DNA of 64,000 bases from Allobosea sp. Tri-44 (GCF_004123845.1 NZ_NBDP01000030.1:930001-994000); one strand, 5' to 3'; positions 25,983 to 34,517 are shown, counted from the first letter of the stretch. Made by a program: numbers and translations. The notes: generated by a model from the sequence alone, not told the origin.

Positions 25983-27428
25983 TCAGGCGAGCGTGTAGGA
26001 GGTCTTCACCGTCGTGTAGAACTCGCGGGCATAGGCGCCCTGCTCGCGCGGGCCGTAGCTCGAGCCCTTCCGGCCACCGAACGGCACATGGTAGTCGACG
26101 CCCGCCGTGGCGAGGTTGACCATCACCATGCCGGCCTCGGCATTGCGCTTGAAGTGCGTCGCATGCTTCAGCGAAGTCGTGCAGATGCCCGAGGACAGGC
26201 CGAACTCGGTGTCGTTGGCGACGGCGAGCGCCTCCTCGTAATCCTTGACGCGGACGACGTTGGCGACCGGGCCGAAGACCTCCTCGCGCGAGATGCGCAT
26301 GGCGTTGGTCGTCTCGGTGAACAGCGCCGGCTGCAGGTAGAAGCCGGGCGTCTCGCGATTGAGCAGTTCGCCGCCCCAGGCGAGCTTGCCGCCCTCGTCA
26401 CGGGCGATCTGGATGTATTTCAGGTTCTGGTCGAGCTGGCTCTGGTCGACGACCGGGCCGATCGTGGTGCCGGCCTTCAGCGCGTCATCGACGGTGACGC
26501 CCTTCAGCCGCTCGATCGCCGCCTCGACGAAGCGGTCATGGATGCCGGCCTGGACGATCAGGCGCGAGGACGCCGTGCAGCGCTGGCCGGTCGAGAAGAA
26601 AGCGCCTTGCACCGCAGCCTCGACCGCGGTCTTGAGGTCGGCGTCATCGAGCACGACGAGCGGGTTCTTGCCGCCCATCTCGAGCTGGACCTTCTTCATC
26701 GGGTTGCCGGCGATGCAGGCGGTGGCGACCTTGCGGCCGGTCGAGACCGAACCGGTGAAGCTGATCGCATGCACGTCCTTGTGCTCGAGCAGCGCCTGGC
26801 CGACGACCGAGCCACGGCCCATCACCAGATTGAGCACGCCCTTGGGCAGGCCGGCGCGCTGGATGATGTCGACCAGTGCCCAGGCCGAGCCGGGGACGAG
26901 ATCAGCCGGCTTGATCACGACGCAATTGCCGTAGGCCAGCGCCGGGGCGATCTTCCAGGCCGGGATCGCGATCGGGAAGTTCCAGGGCGTGATCATGCCG
27001 ATGATGCCGACCGGCTCGCGGCTGACCTCGACGCCGACGCCGGGACGCACGGAGGGGATGCTCTCGCCGCCCAGGCGCAGGCACTCGCCGGCGAAGAAGG
27101 CGAAGATCTGGCCGGCGCGGCCGGCCTCGCCGATGCCTTCCGCCAGTGTCTTGCCCTCTTCACGCGAGAGCAGGCGGCCGAGCTCGTCCTTGCGGGCGAG
27201 GATCTCGTCGGAGGCCTTCTTCAGGACCTCGTAGCGCTCCTGCGGGGTGGTGCGGGCCCAGGCCGGGAAGGCAGCCTTGGCGGCGGCGACCGCGTTGTTC
27301 AGGTCCTCGACCGAGCCCTGCGCATACTCGCCGACGACGTCGTTGGTGTTGGACGGGTTGATGTTGCGCGAGGCGTTCTGCGACGCGGCCCACTCGCCGG
27401 CGATCAGGTTCTTGAACGGAGCATTCAT
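25983..27428 (-). CDS. Aldehyde dehydrogenase, probably alpha-ketoglutarate semialdehyde dehydrogenase
   Basis: The 481-residue NAD(P)+-dependent ALDH has the oxyanion asparagine in TPWNFPIAIPAWK, cofactor motif FTGSVSTGRKV, general base glutamate in QLEMGGKNPLVVLDDAD and catalytic cysteine in FFSTGQRCTASSR. The AGVDYHVPFGGRKGSSYGPRE region matches the KGSADH/2,5-dioxovalerate dehydrogenase group used in sugar-acid and hydroxyproline breakdown. Substrate assignment is family-based only. The start MNAPFKNLIAGEW at 27428 fits the conserved N-terminus. It stands alone and ends at a strong terminator. Confidence 0.88.
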   Translation of the reverse strand: MNAPFKNLIAGEWAASQNASRNINPSNTNDVVGEYAQGSVEDLNNAVAAAKAAFPAWARTTPQERYEVLKKASDEILARKDELGRLLSREEGKTLAEGIGEAGRAGQIFAFFAGECLRLGGESIPSVRPGVGVEVSREPVGIIGMITPWNFPIAIPAWKIAPALAYGNCVVIKPADLVPGSAWALVDIIQRAGLPKGVLNLVMGRGSVVGQALLEHKDVHAISFTGSVSTGRKVATACIAGNPMKKVQLEMGGKNPLVVLDDADLKTAVEAAVQGAFFSTGQRCTASSRLIVQAGIHDRFVEAAIERLKGVTVDDALKAGTTIGPVVDQSQLDQNLKYIQIARDEGGKLAWGGELLNRETPGFYLQPALFTETTNAMRISREEVFGPVANVVRVKDYEEALAVANDTEFGLSSGICTTSLKHATHFKRNAEAGMVMVNLATAGVDYHVPFGGRKGSSYGPREQGAYAREFYTTVKTSYTLA

Positions 27429-27550
27429 GGGCAGGGCCTCCCGAGCTTGTCTCGACAACGGACGGCCGTGTTAGCGCCTTTGGCCGGCGCGCGCCATGCA
27501 CGAAGAGCAGGTCCGCATGCAGAACCTGAAATTTCAGCCCTGGCCGCTCC

Positions 27551-28207
27551 TCAGAACTCGGCGTCGAGCTCCTCGAGCTCGTCCGGCTCGGTCTTCGCGG
27601 CCGCGATCCAGCGCTGCAGCGCCGGCCAGCCCAGGATCGTCTGGCAATAAGCCTGGCTGAGCGGGTCGAGCCCGACGTCATAGGTCAGGAAGCGCAGGCA
27701 GACCGGCGCATACATCGCGTCCGCCATGGTCAGCCGTTCGCCAAAGAGATAGGGCCCGCCATAGGCGGTGATGCAGTCGCCCCAGATCTCGGTGACGCGG
27801 TCGATATCGGCCTGGGCGCCGGCCCAGAGCTTGAAGCCGGGATAATGCGCCTTCAGGTTCATCGGCAAAGCCGAGCGCAGATTGGCGAAGCCCGAATGCA
27901 TCTCCCCGGAAATGGCGCGGCAATGGGCACGCGCCCCGACCTCGCTCGGCAGCAGGCCGGCCTGCGGCCTCAGCTCGTCGAGATAGCCGGCGATCGCGAG
28001 CGTGTCCCAAACCACCACGCCGTCATGGCGCAGGCAGGGCACCAGGAAGGAGGGCGAGAGCAGCAGCAGTTCGGCCCGCGCCGAGGGATCGTCGACCGAG
28101 AGCATGATCTCCTCGACCTCGAGACCCGCGAGCTGGCAGAGCAGCCAGCCGCGCAGCGACCAGGACGAGTAGTTCTTGCTGCTGATGGTCAGCGTGGTGG
28201 CAGGCAT
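27551..28207 (-). CDS. Glutathione S-transferase family protein
   Basis: The 218-residue cytosolic protein has an N-terminal thioredoxin-like domain (TLTISSKNYSSWSLRGWLL, with the SSWS turn at the glutathione site; LVPCLRHDGVVVWDTLAIAGYL with the cis-Pro and the Asp/Thr contacts). The helical C-terminal domain carries LTMADAMYAPVCLRF. It resembles the YfcF/maleylacetoacetate-isomerase-like group. Start at 28207 is preferred over 28216 because GAGG is at usable distance. It is divergent from phaZ. Confidence 0.88.
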   Translation of the reverse strand: MPATTLTISSKNYSSWSLRGWLLCQLAGLEVEEIMLSVDDPSARAELLLLSPSFLVPCLRHDGVVVWDTLAIAGYLDELRPQAGLLPSEVGARAHCRAISGEMHSGFANLRSALPMNLKAHYPGFKLWAGAQADIDRVTEIWGDCITAYGGPYLFGERLTMADAMYAPVCLRFLTYDVGLDPLSQAYCQTILGWPALQRWIAAAKTEPDELEELDAEF

Positions 28208-28350
28208 GCTCGGCATCCTCGGCGCTCGGAGAGCCGGTGTAGCAAGAGACGTTCCAGCGACGCCGGCACGAGTGCGGCGGCGCGGGCACGCCGATTGCAC
28301 GGGCAAACCGCCTGATACAGGCGCGCGGCACGATCGGGATCGCCAGACGG

Positions 28351-29565
28351 ATGCTCTATCTCGCCTATCAGGCCCAGTCCGACCTCTTCGACCCGGCTCG
28401 CGCGCTCGCCCAGGCGGCGATCGTGACGCTCGGCAGCCGCGCGCTGCTCGGCGAGCCGCTGAGCCTGCGTGCCGCGGCCGCCGGTTACGAGATGGTGACG
28501 CGGGCCGGGCTCACGCATGAGCGCCCGCCCTATGGCATCGCCAGCGCCCGCGTCGGCAATCGCGACGTCCCGGTGACCGAGGAGGCGGCGCTGACCCTGC
28601 CCTTCGGCACCTTGCTGCATTTCCGCAAGGACAGCGATCTCGCCCAGTCGAAGGTGCTGGTGGTCGCGCCGATGTCGGGGCATTTCGCCACCTTGCTTCG
28701 CAACACCGTCGCAACGCTGCTGCAGGATCACGACGTCTACATCACCGACTGGCACAATGCCCGCGACGTGCCGCTTAAGGCCGGCCCCTTCGGTTATGAC
28801 GACTATGTCGACTACCTGATCCGCTTCATGGAGCAGCTCGGCCCGGAGGCACATCTCGTCGCTGTTTGCCAACCTTGTGTGCAAGTGCTCACCGCAGCGG
28901 CAGTTATGGCGCAGACCGGCAACCCGGCGCAGCCGTGCAGCATGACCCTGATGGCCGGGCCGGTCGACACCCGCGTCAACCCGACAGCGGTGAACAAGCT
29001 GGCGAGCGACAAGCCGATCGGCTGGTTCGAGAAGAACCTGATCGCCAGCGTGCCGGCGCGCTATCCGGGCGCCCGCCGCCGGGTCTATCCCGGCTTCGTC
29101 CAGCTCGGCGCCTTCCTGGCGATGAACATGAGCCGGCACGTCAACGCGCATATCGATCTCTTCACTCACCTCGCCGCCGGCGAGTTCGAGAAGGCGCAGA
29201 CGATCAAGGCTTTCTACGACGAGTATTTCGCGGTGCTCGACCTGCCGGCCGAATTCTATCTCGAGACCGTGCAGTGGATCTTCCAGGAGGCGCGGCTGGC
29301 GGCCGGCACGCTGACCTATCGCGGCGAGCGCGTCGATTGCGGCGCGATCCGCAAGACGGCGCTGCTCACGGTCGAGGGCGAGCGCGACGACATCTGCTCG
29401 CTCGGCCAGACCGCGGCGGCGCACGACCTCTGCCGCGGGCTCAAGCCCTTCCGCAAGCGCCACCACATGCAGGCCGGCGTCGGTCATTACGGCGTGTTCT
29501 CGGGGCGCAAATGGGAGAGCCAGATCTACCCGATCGTCCGCAACATGATCCTGGCGAACAGCTGA
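28351..29565 (+). CDS. phaZ: Intracellular polyhydroxyalkanoate depolymerase
   Basis: This 404-residue protein is an intracellular PHB depolymerase. It hydrolyses the amorphous storage polymer in carbon granules. The catalytic nucleophile is the cysteine in AVCQPCVQVLTAAA, the counterpart of a lipase box; supporting blocks are VLVVAPMSGHFATLLR, VYITDWHNARDVPL and, near the C-terminus, the histidine in AGVGHYGVFSGRKW. Length matches the family and there is no signal peptide. No phasin or PHA synthase gene is next to it. Its presence suggests the organism stores PHB. Confidence 0.94.
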   Translation: MLYLAYQAQSDLFDPARALAQAAIVTLGSRALLGEPLSLRAAAAGYEMVTRAGLTHERPPYGIASARVGNRDVPVTEEAALTLPFGTLLHFRKDSDLAQSKVLVVAPMSGHFATLLRNTVATLLQDHDVYITDWHNARDVPLKAGPFGYDDYVDYLIRFMEQLGPEAHLVAVCQPCVQVLTAAAVMAQTGNPAQPCSMTLMAGPVDTRVNPTAVNKLASDKPIGWFEKNLIASVPARYPGARRRVYPGFVQLGAFLAMNMSRHVNAHIDLFTHLAAGEFEKAQTIKAFYDEYFAVLDLPAEFYLETVQWIFQEARLAAGTLTYRGERVDCGAIRKTALLTVEGERDDICSLGQTAAAHDLCRGLKPFRKRHHMQAGVGHYGVFSGRKWESQIYPIVRNMILANS

Positions 29566-29574
29566 GCGGCCAGC

Positions 29575-29727
29575 CTATTTCTCCTTGATCGACAAGCCGT
29601 TCTTGCCGACCGAGATCTCGACGCCCTCGGGCTGCTTCTTCTCCTGATAGAGCGCGTAGCTGACGGCTCCGAGGCCGACGACGAGCAAGCCGATCAGGAA
29701 GGCAAGCGTATTCCGGGACAGCGTCAT
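29575..29727 (-). CDS. Small single-pass membrane protein (50 residues)
   Basis: A short gene encodes MTLSRNTLAFLIGLLVVGLG, then AVSYALYQEKKQPEGVEISV and GKNGLSIKEK. One transmembrane helix spans about residues 8-27, and the acidic/basic tail is predicted outside the membrane. The stop is TAG, ten bases beyond the phaZ stop on the opposite strand. An AGTGCCTGATG context gives only a weak ribosome binding site. Codon use (GC-rich third positions) is normal. Function is unknown; I believe similar proteins occur in related genomes, but that needs a search. Confidence 0.6.
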   Translation of the reverse strand: MTLSRNTLAFLIGLLVVGLGAVSYALYQEKKQPEGVEISVGKNGLSIKEK

Positions 29728-29799
29728 CAGGCACTCCGTTGCAGGCGCCAGAACGGCGCGCCCATCAACGCTGACGCAATCGTCTGGTTCCGGCCCGTC

Positions 29800-30495
29800 T
29801 CATATGGCGGGCTCGCCGCGTGCCGCGGTGAGCTGCGCCATCTTCGCTTCCGTCCGAGCCGCGAAGCGTCCGATCAGGAAGATGGCGAGGCCGGACCAGG
29901 CGACGCCGAGGCACCAGCCGCCGAGCACGTCGCTCGGCCAGTGCACGCCGAGATAGATCCGGCTCACCCCGATCGCGATGATCAGGAGCCAGGCCGTCCA
30001 CAGGCAGACCCGGGCGATGTCGGCGCGGCGCGAGGCGATGCCGACGAAGCCGGCGATGCCGAGCAGCACCACCGCCGAGAGGAAGGCGTGACCGCTCGGG
30101 AAGCTCGCCGTGAAGGTCAGCGCCGCATGCTCGACGATGCCGGGCCGCTCGCGGCCGAAGGCGAGCTTGAGCAGCGTGCTTGTCCCCGTCGCCGCGAGGA
30201 CGTTGACCACCAGGCCGATCGCGAGCGGACGATGGCCGCAAAGGCTCAGCGTCAGCGCCGCGATCACCGTCGCGATACCCAATCCGACGAAGCTGCCGAG
30301 CGCGGTCAGGTCGCGCATCATCTCACGCACCCAGGCCGGGCCGATCGGCAGCGAGGGGTCGGCGGCATCGCGAAACAGCATCACCAAGGTGGTGTCTAAG
30401 GCGAAATCGCGGCCGAAGGCGACGAAGATCGCCAGCCCCAGGAAACCAAAGGCGGCGGCGACGGGCAAAAGGAAGCGGGGCTGGAGCAGGAACAT
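29800..30495 (-). CDS. PAP2-family membrane phosphatase
   Basis: The 231-residue inner-membrane protein has five or six transmembrane helices. It carries the three PAP2 motifs: KLAFGRERP (KX6RP-like), SFPSGHAF (PSGH with catalytic histidine) and SRIYLGVHWPSDVLGGW (SRX5HX3D). Such enzymes dephosphorylate phosphatidic acid, undecaprenyl diphosphate or lipid A. It follows a diacylglycerol/sphingosine-kinase-type gene by 43 bp on the same strand, an opposing kinase/phosphatase pair. The start at 30495 is a best guess. Confidence 0.87.
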   Translation of the reverse strand: MFLLQPRFLLPVAAAFGFLGLAIFVAFGRDFALDTTLVMLFRDAADPSLPIGPAWVREMMRDLTALGSFVGLGIATVIAALTLSLCGHRPLAIGLVVNVLAATGTSTLLKLAFGRERPGIVEHAALTFTASFPSGHAFLSAVVLLGIAGFVGIASRRADIARVCLWTAWLLIIAIGVSRIYLGVHWPSDVLGGWCLGVAWSGLAIFLIGRFAARTEAKMAQLTAARGEPAI

Positions 30496-30538
30496 CAGGT
30501 CGTCGTCCGAAAGCGCAGGGCCATGATTGGGGGCCTGG

Positions 30539-31489
30539 TCAGGTCTCGTGGGAGCGCGCTGCGATGACGCGCAACGCACCTGGCAGCAGACGATAGGCGA
30601 ACGGGCTGGCGCGGCGCTCGACCTCGCCGTCGAAGGTGACATGGCCGCGGCGCTTGTCGCGACGGGTAATTGTCACCGCCGTGCCGGTCAACGAGATGAG
30701 GTTCCCGGAATCGCGCCAACTGCCGGTGAGCATCGAGATCGCGGCCTTGCTGCGCGACAACAGCCCGCCGGTATCGAGGATATGGACCTCGAACTCGCCG
30801 CCGTCGAGACGGCTGCGACGCCATTCGGCGCCGTCGAACTGGTTGACGGTCACCAGAACCGCATCGGCCTCAACCTGCCGGCGTTCGCCGGCGATCTCCA
30901 TCTCTATGCGGATGGGGCGCGTGAACAGGATCGCGCGCGTCGCGGCGAAGAGGAAGGCGACGAGGCGGCTGAACGGAAACCGGCGCCGGGCATATTCGCG
31001 CTGACGCGCCATCAGGCTGAAAAAACCCATGCCCGAGATCGAATGGAACAGGTGGCCATCGACGCTGCCGAGATCCATCGAGACCGGCTCGCCCTGGCAG
31101 AGCGTGGCGATCTGCTGCTCCACTGTACCGGTGAGGCCGAGATCGCGGCCGAGCACGTTGACCGTGCCGAGCGGCAGCACGCCCACCGGCCGTTTGCAGC
31201 CGGTCAGGACCGGCAAAGCACCATTGATGCTGCCGTCACCGCCGGCGATGACGGGAATCACGGCTTCGTCGGCAACCGCGGCCTGCAAGCGTTCCCGCAG
31301 TTCGCGCGGCTGCACCAGTTCGACCTCGGCCCGGCAACCCACAGCCTCGAATGCCGCCTCGAGCCGCCGCGAGAAGGTGTCGGCTCCTGCTTCCAGCACC
31401 GTACCGGCGCGCGCGTTGGCGATGACGCGGAAGCGGCGCGTTGGCGCCGGCGTTTCGAGCTCGGGCGACGGTTCCGACAGTTTCGCCAT
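30539..31489 (-). CDS. Diacylglycerol/lipid kinase family protein
   Basis: The 316-residue protein has the DAGK catalytic domain: RFRVIANARAGTV at the N-terminus, the nucleotide loop VIAGGDGSINGALPVLTG and VLPLGTVNVLGRDLGL, where the usual NDFAR is NVLGR as in the YegS/LpxB-like bacterial branch. The C-terminal beta domain includes HSISGMGFFSLM and DGEVERRASPF. It phosphorylates a lipid hydroxyl with ATP at the inner face of the membrane. The start at 31489 is one base after the stop of the transglutaminase-like gene; the three genes form an operon. Confidence 0.88.
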   Translation of the reverse strand: MAKLSEPSPELETPAPTRRFRVIANARAGTVLEAGADTFSRRLEAAFEAVGCRAEVELVQPRELRERLQAAVADEAVIPVIAGGDGSINGALPVLTGCKRPVGVLPLGTVNVLGRDLGLTGTVEQQIATLCQGEPVSMDLGSVDGHLFHSISGMGFFSLMARQREYARRRFPFSRLVAFLFAATRAILFTRPIRIEMEIAGERRQVEADAVLVTVNQFDGAEWRRSRLDGGEFEVHILDTGGLLSRSKAAISMLTGSWRDSGNLISLTGTAVTITRRDKRRGHVTFDGEVERRASPFAYRLLPGALRVIAARSHET

Positions 31490-31490
31490 G

Positions 31491-32387
31491 TCAGGCGGCG
31501 ATATGGGCGTCTCTCTTGGCGGGAACAAGGCGGGTCGGCGTCGGCGCAAGCCGCAGCGGCTCCTCCTCGACCTCTTCGGTGACGACCTCGAAGCGCCGCA
31601 GCCAGTGCGGGCCAAAGGAGGTGATCATCGGCACGTCCGTCGCGTCACGACCGCGAGCAAGGACGATGCGGCCGATGCGGCGCTGGTTGTGACGGGCATC
31701 GAAGGTATGCCAGCGCCCGCCGAGCCAGACCTCGAACCAGGCGTTGAAGTCCATCGGCGCCGGGTTGGGCACGACGCCGATATCGCCGAGATAGCCGTTG
31801 CAATAGCGCGCCGGGATGTTGAGGCAGCGGCATAGGGCGATCGCGAGGTGGGCGAAATCCCGGCAGACGCCGATACGCTCCTCGAAGGCCTCGGCCGCGG
31901 TCCTTGTGTTGCGCGCAAAAGCGTAGCCGAAGCTGACATGGTTATGGACGAATTCGGTCACGGCCTGAACGCGGGCCCAGCCGGGCTGGACCTGGCCAAA
32001 CAGCCGCCAGGCAGTGTCGGCCAGCCGGTCGGTCTCGCAATAGCGGCTGCCGAGCAGATAGGGCAGTACCGCATCGGGCAGTTCGGCGGGTGCGACCTCG
32101 GAGGCGGCCGGGTCGGCGGCATCGGGCTCGCCGCTATCCTGGATAAGGCCTTCGCATGCGAGCATGACACCACCCGCCGGCGCAATGAAACGGCGACAGA
32201 TGTTTCCGAACGGATCGAGATGCTGGCTGATCTCGATCGGCCCCGGCCGGGCCATGACAGGCGCCACGCGCATCTCGTCCGGGCGGATCAGATCGTGCCG
32301 GCGCGAGGGATGAACATCGAGCAGCGTGAGCAGCGCTGTCGGCTGCTCGCAAACGAGCTCTATGCGGTAGCCGTAACGAATTTGCAT
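31491..32387 (-). CDS. Transglutaminase-like protein with altered catalytic histidine
   Basis: The 298-residue protein has the bacterial transglutaminase N-terminal domain and core. Cys175 in IGVCRDFAH and Asp230 in HTFDARHN are present, but the position of the catalytic histidine holds Asn215 (MDFNAWFEV; codon AAC). Either this subfamily uses another base or it is non-hydrolytic. The MQIRYGYRIEL start fits the family. It leads an operon with the lipid kinase and the PAP2 phosphatase, so a link to lipid or envelope modification is suggested by context only. Confidence 0.85.
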   Translation of the reverse strand: MQIRYGYRIELVCEQPTALLTLLDVHPSRRHDLIRPDEMRVAPVMARPGPIEISQHLDPFGNICRRFIAPAGGVMLACEGLIQDSGEPDAADPAASEVAPAELPDAVLPYLLGSRYCETDRLADTAWRLFGQVQPGWARVQAVTEFVHNHVSFGYAFARNTRTAAEAFEERIGVCRDFAHLAIALCRCLNIPARYCNGYLGDIGVVPNPAPMDFNAWFEVWLGGRWHTFDARHNQRRIGRIVLARGRDATDVPMITSFGPHWLRRFEVVTEEVEEEPLRLAPTPTRLVPAKRDAHIAA

Positions 32388-32504
32388 GGTGACCTCGATA
32401 CTGCATGAAGAGAGCCGCCCCGCCGCGGCTGGTCAGTGCCAGCCGGCACACAATGACGCTCTGCTCTCCTCGAAGTTCCCTGCCTGCCCTGCACATCTGC
32501 GCAT

Positions 32505-32534
32505 AAAAAAGGTGCGGACCTTTCGGCCCGCACC
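32505..32534 (-). terminator. Rho-independent terminator after PRC-barrel gene
   Basis: On the minus strand a GGTGCGG/CCGCACC stem with two more G-C pairs closes a four-base loop and is followed by six T residues. It lies about 85 bp after the PRC-barrel stop codon, in the otherwise empty 231-bp gap before the transglutaminase-like gene. Confidence 0.85.
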
Positions 32535-32618
32535 ACGCAATCACGACGATCCGGCTGGGGGGATAGCGACCGCCGCGAGTTGCGCCTTTGTGTGGAACGC
32601 AGGCCCTGGGGCGCGCTC

Positions 32619-33002
32619 TCACATCATCCAATACGGCATCGTGCCGTAGTAATCGTGCACCCGCTTGCCGTATTCCTTGTCGTGCCAATCAGGCTCGCCA
32701 TCGGCGCCGTACATCGGGGCAGCTTCGAGCTTCTCGCGAGTGAGCGGCACAACATAGCCACCCTTTTCGACATCGTAATCGAGCATGCTCCACGGGATCG
32801 GGTGGTATTTCTCACCGAGGCCGAGGAAGCCGCCGAACGACATGATCGCGTAGGCGACCTTGCCGGTCGCCTTGTCGAGCATGACGTCGTAGATCGAGCC
32901 GAGATGCTCAGCGGCGGTATTGTAGACTTCAGTTCCGGCAACGCGAGCGCCGGCGATCAGCGGGTTGGCGGCATGAGAGGCTGCGGTCATCGTAGCACTC
33001 AT
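32619..33002 (-). CDS. PRC-barrel domain protein
   Basis: The 127-residue protein holds one PRC-barrel (about residues 15-95: LIAGARVAGTEVYNTAAEHL, GSIYDVMLDKATGKVAYAIM), the fold of photosynthetic reaction-centre H subunit and RimM. The GGFLGLGEKYHPIPWSML block and the acidic/aromatic C-terminus WHDKEYGKRVHDYYG are usual in rhizobial stress-induced members. It is soluble and has no signal peptide. Start at 33002 is set by GGAGGG four bases upstream. A possible EcfG-type promoter lies upstream. Role unknown, probably stress-related. Confidence 0.85.
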   Translation of the reverse strand: MSATMTAASHAANPLIAGARVAGTEVYNTAAEHLGSIYDVMLDKATGKVAYAIMSFGGFLGLGEKYHPIPWSMLDYDVEKGGYVVPLTREKLEAAPMYGADGEPDWHDKEYGKRVHDYYGTMPYWMM

Positions 33003-33387
33003 CGGTCCCTCCATGAATAGCTTATCGGGCCGACCTTCGAGCCGGCTCGTTCCATCAACCCGACGGAAGCGGCCGGGTTCCCAACGCGCAGGACAAAAAG
33101 ATCGCGCTGTCCGGCGGGCTCTAAGAGAACTGTCCGCGCGTTCAGAGAGTGTCCGGAACCGGCGCAGCCGGCCGGAGCGCGGAACAAATGCCGGCAAGCG
33201 CGGTTTGATGGTGGATCGAGCGTCCGGCTTCAGCCGACACGCTTCAGGCGGCAAGCCACCAAGGCACTGCCGCACGACCCGCGACCGATACGCCGATGGC
33301 CGTTTGCAAGCTCGTTCTTGCCAAGCTTGTTCTTGCATTGTCGCGTCGCGACGCCGTCGGCCCTGCCACAAAGGGAAGGAACGTCCG
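33003..33387. other. Gene-free 385-bp divergent spacer
   Basis: This gap separates the PRC-barrel gene from the small lipoprotein gene. Apart from the candidate EcfG-type promoter and ribosome binding sites at both ends, I see no coding frame with family similarity, no strong hairpin and no repeat. Its length is unusual for this compact window. Confidence 0.5.
33057..33081 (-). promoter_or_regulatory. Candidate EcfG (general stress) promoter for PRC-barrel gene
   Basis: The minus strand has GGAAC (33077-33081), a 16-bp spacer, then GGTT (33057-33060), about 55 bp before the start codon. The alphaproteobacterial EcfG consensus is GGAAC-N16/17-CGTT, so one -10 base differs. PRC-barrel genes are frequent members of that regulon, which makes it worth noting. 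Confidence 0.3.
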
Positions 33388-33651
33388 ATGAAGAAGCTTC
33401 TACTTGTCGCCGCCGCGGTCGCCGCGCTCGGCGCCTGCACGCCCCGCGAAGAGCGAACCGCGACCGGTGCGGTGATCGGCGCCGGCGCGGGCGCCCTCAT
33501 CGGCGGTGCCGCGACAGGGCGCGCCGGCGGCGCTCTGGCGGGCGCGGCGATCGGCGGTGCCGGCGGCGCCATCATCGGCAACGCGACCTCGCCGGACCAG
33601 ATCTGCTATGGCCGTGACGAATGGGGCCGGCGCGTCCGCTACGCCTGCTAA
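33388..33651 (+). CDS. Small glycine-zipper lipoprotein
   Basis: The 87-residue product starts with a lipoprotein signal (MKKLLLVAAAVAALGAC, lipobox LGAC, Cys17). A Gly/Ala glycine-zipper segment follows (ATGAVIGAGAGALIGGAATG and GGALAGAAIGGAGGAIIG), similar to SlyB/OsmB-type and 17-kDa antigen proteins. The short C-terminus has two cysteines (QICYGRDEWGRRVRYAC). It is expected at the outer or inner membrane, where glycine zippers oligomerise. GGAAGGA is a good ribosome binding site. The role is unknown. Confidence 0.85.
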   Translation: MKKLLLVAAAVAALGACTPREERTATGAVIGAGAGALIGGAATGRAGGALAGAAIGGAGGAIIGNATSPDQICYGRDEWGRRVRYAC

Positions 33652-33660
33652 AGGCTCCTC

Positions 33661-33744
33661 GTCATTGCGAGGAACACCAGCGACGAAGCCATCCGGGGAC
33701 GGCAGAATTATGCCTCCTCCGGATGGTTTTGCTGTGCTCGGGTG
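33661..33744. repeat. Degenerate intergenic palindromic repeat
   Basis: The element starts GTCATTGCGAGGA and folds through CCATCCGG (33689-33696) with CCGGATGG (33719-33726). The opening is typical of repeats widespread in rhizobial intergenic DNA; the right end has decayed. It fills the gap between the lipoprotein gene and hutC. Confidence 0.6.
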
Positions 33745-33754
33745 AACCTACCGC

Positions 33755-34504
33755 TCAGACCGCACCATAGGGCCCGAAACGGCCGACGAATCGATGGCGA
33801 CCGCCGGGATAGAGCAATCGCACGGCGGTGATCGGGTCGGCGTGGTTCCAGGTTCGGCGCTCGACCAGCAGGCAGGGCTCGCCGGCGTCGATCTTCAGCA
33901 GCTCAGCCTCCTGCGGCTCCGCCGCGATGGCGCTGATCGCGTGCTCGGCCTGTGACCACAGGCTGTTCTGGAGCAGCCAGTCGCCAGGCGGGGTCTCGGC
34001 GAAGCTTTCGTCCGCGACCTGCGGCAGCGTGGCAAGGTGGATCACCCTGTCCTCCAGCACATGCGGCCTGCCATCGGCGAAGTGTAGCAAAGTCAGGTGC
34101 GTGATCTCGACGGAGCGGCGAAGTTCGAAGCGCGCCGCAACCTCGCGCTGCGCCTTGCCGTCGCGCCGTTGCAGGATGCGATAGCTGTAGGCCTGACCGA
34201 GCTCGCGAACCTCCTGCGGGATCGAGAGGATGTCGAGCATGGCGTGGCTCGTCGGCGGACTTGCGACGATTGTGCCCGAGCGGCGCCGGCGCGTGATCAG
34301 TCCCTCGCGGGCAAGCTGCGCCAGCGCGCGATGCACGGTCATGCGCGAGGCACCGAGCCGCTCCATCAGCGCGTGTTCGGGTGGCACCGCCGTCCCCGGT
34401 GGCCAGGTGCCGGCCAGGATCAGATCGCGGACGGCGCGACGGATCTGGTCATAGAGCGGACCGGCTCCATCCAGCGTCACGGCATCGATCTGTGTGGCTG
34501 ACAT
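33755..34504 (-). CDS. hutC: Histidine utilisation repressor, GntR/HutC family
   Basis: The 249-residue regulator has an N-terminal winged helix (LYDQIRRAVRDLILAGTWPP; ERLGASRMTVHRALAQLARE) and a C-terminal UTRA effector domain (about residues 95-240, with AYSYRILQRRDGKAQREVAA and CLLVERRTWNHADPITAVRL). HutC-type repressors release DNA when urocanate binds. It is the second gene of hutF-hutC, 13 bp after hutF, and most likely binds the two palindromes between hutF and hutI, so it controls its own synthesis. Confidence 0.93.
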   Translation of the reverse strand: MSATQIDAVTLDGAGPLYDQIRRAVRDLILAGTWPPGTAVPPEHALMERLGASRMTVHRALAQLAREGLITRRRRSGTIVASPPTSHAMLDILSIPQEVRELGQAYSYRILQRRDGKAQREVAARFELRRSVEITHLTLLHFADGRPHVLEDRVIHLATLPQVADESFAETPPGDWLLQNSLWSQAEHAISAIAAEPQEAELLKIDAGEPCLLVERRTWNHADPITAVRLLYPGGRHRFVGRFGPYGAV

Positions 34505-34517
34505 AGCTCCCTGACTC

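Noticed and set aside
33013..33387. In-frame upstream extension of the small lipoprotein
   Set aside because: It would bury the lipoprotein signal. The ATG at 33388 has GGAAGGA and gives a correct lipobox.
33661..33744. Rho-independent terminator after the lipoprotein gene
   Set aside because: The stem is broken and the TTTT is inside the right arm rather than after it; it fits a decayed repeat better.
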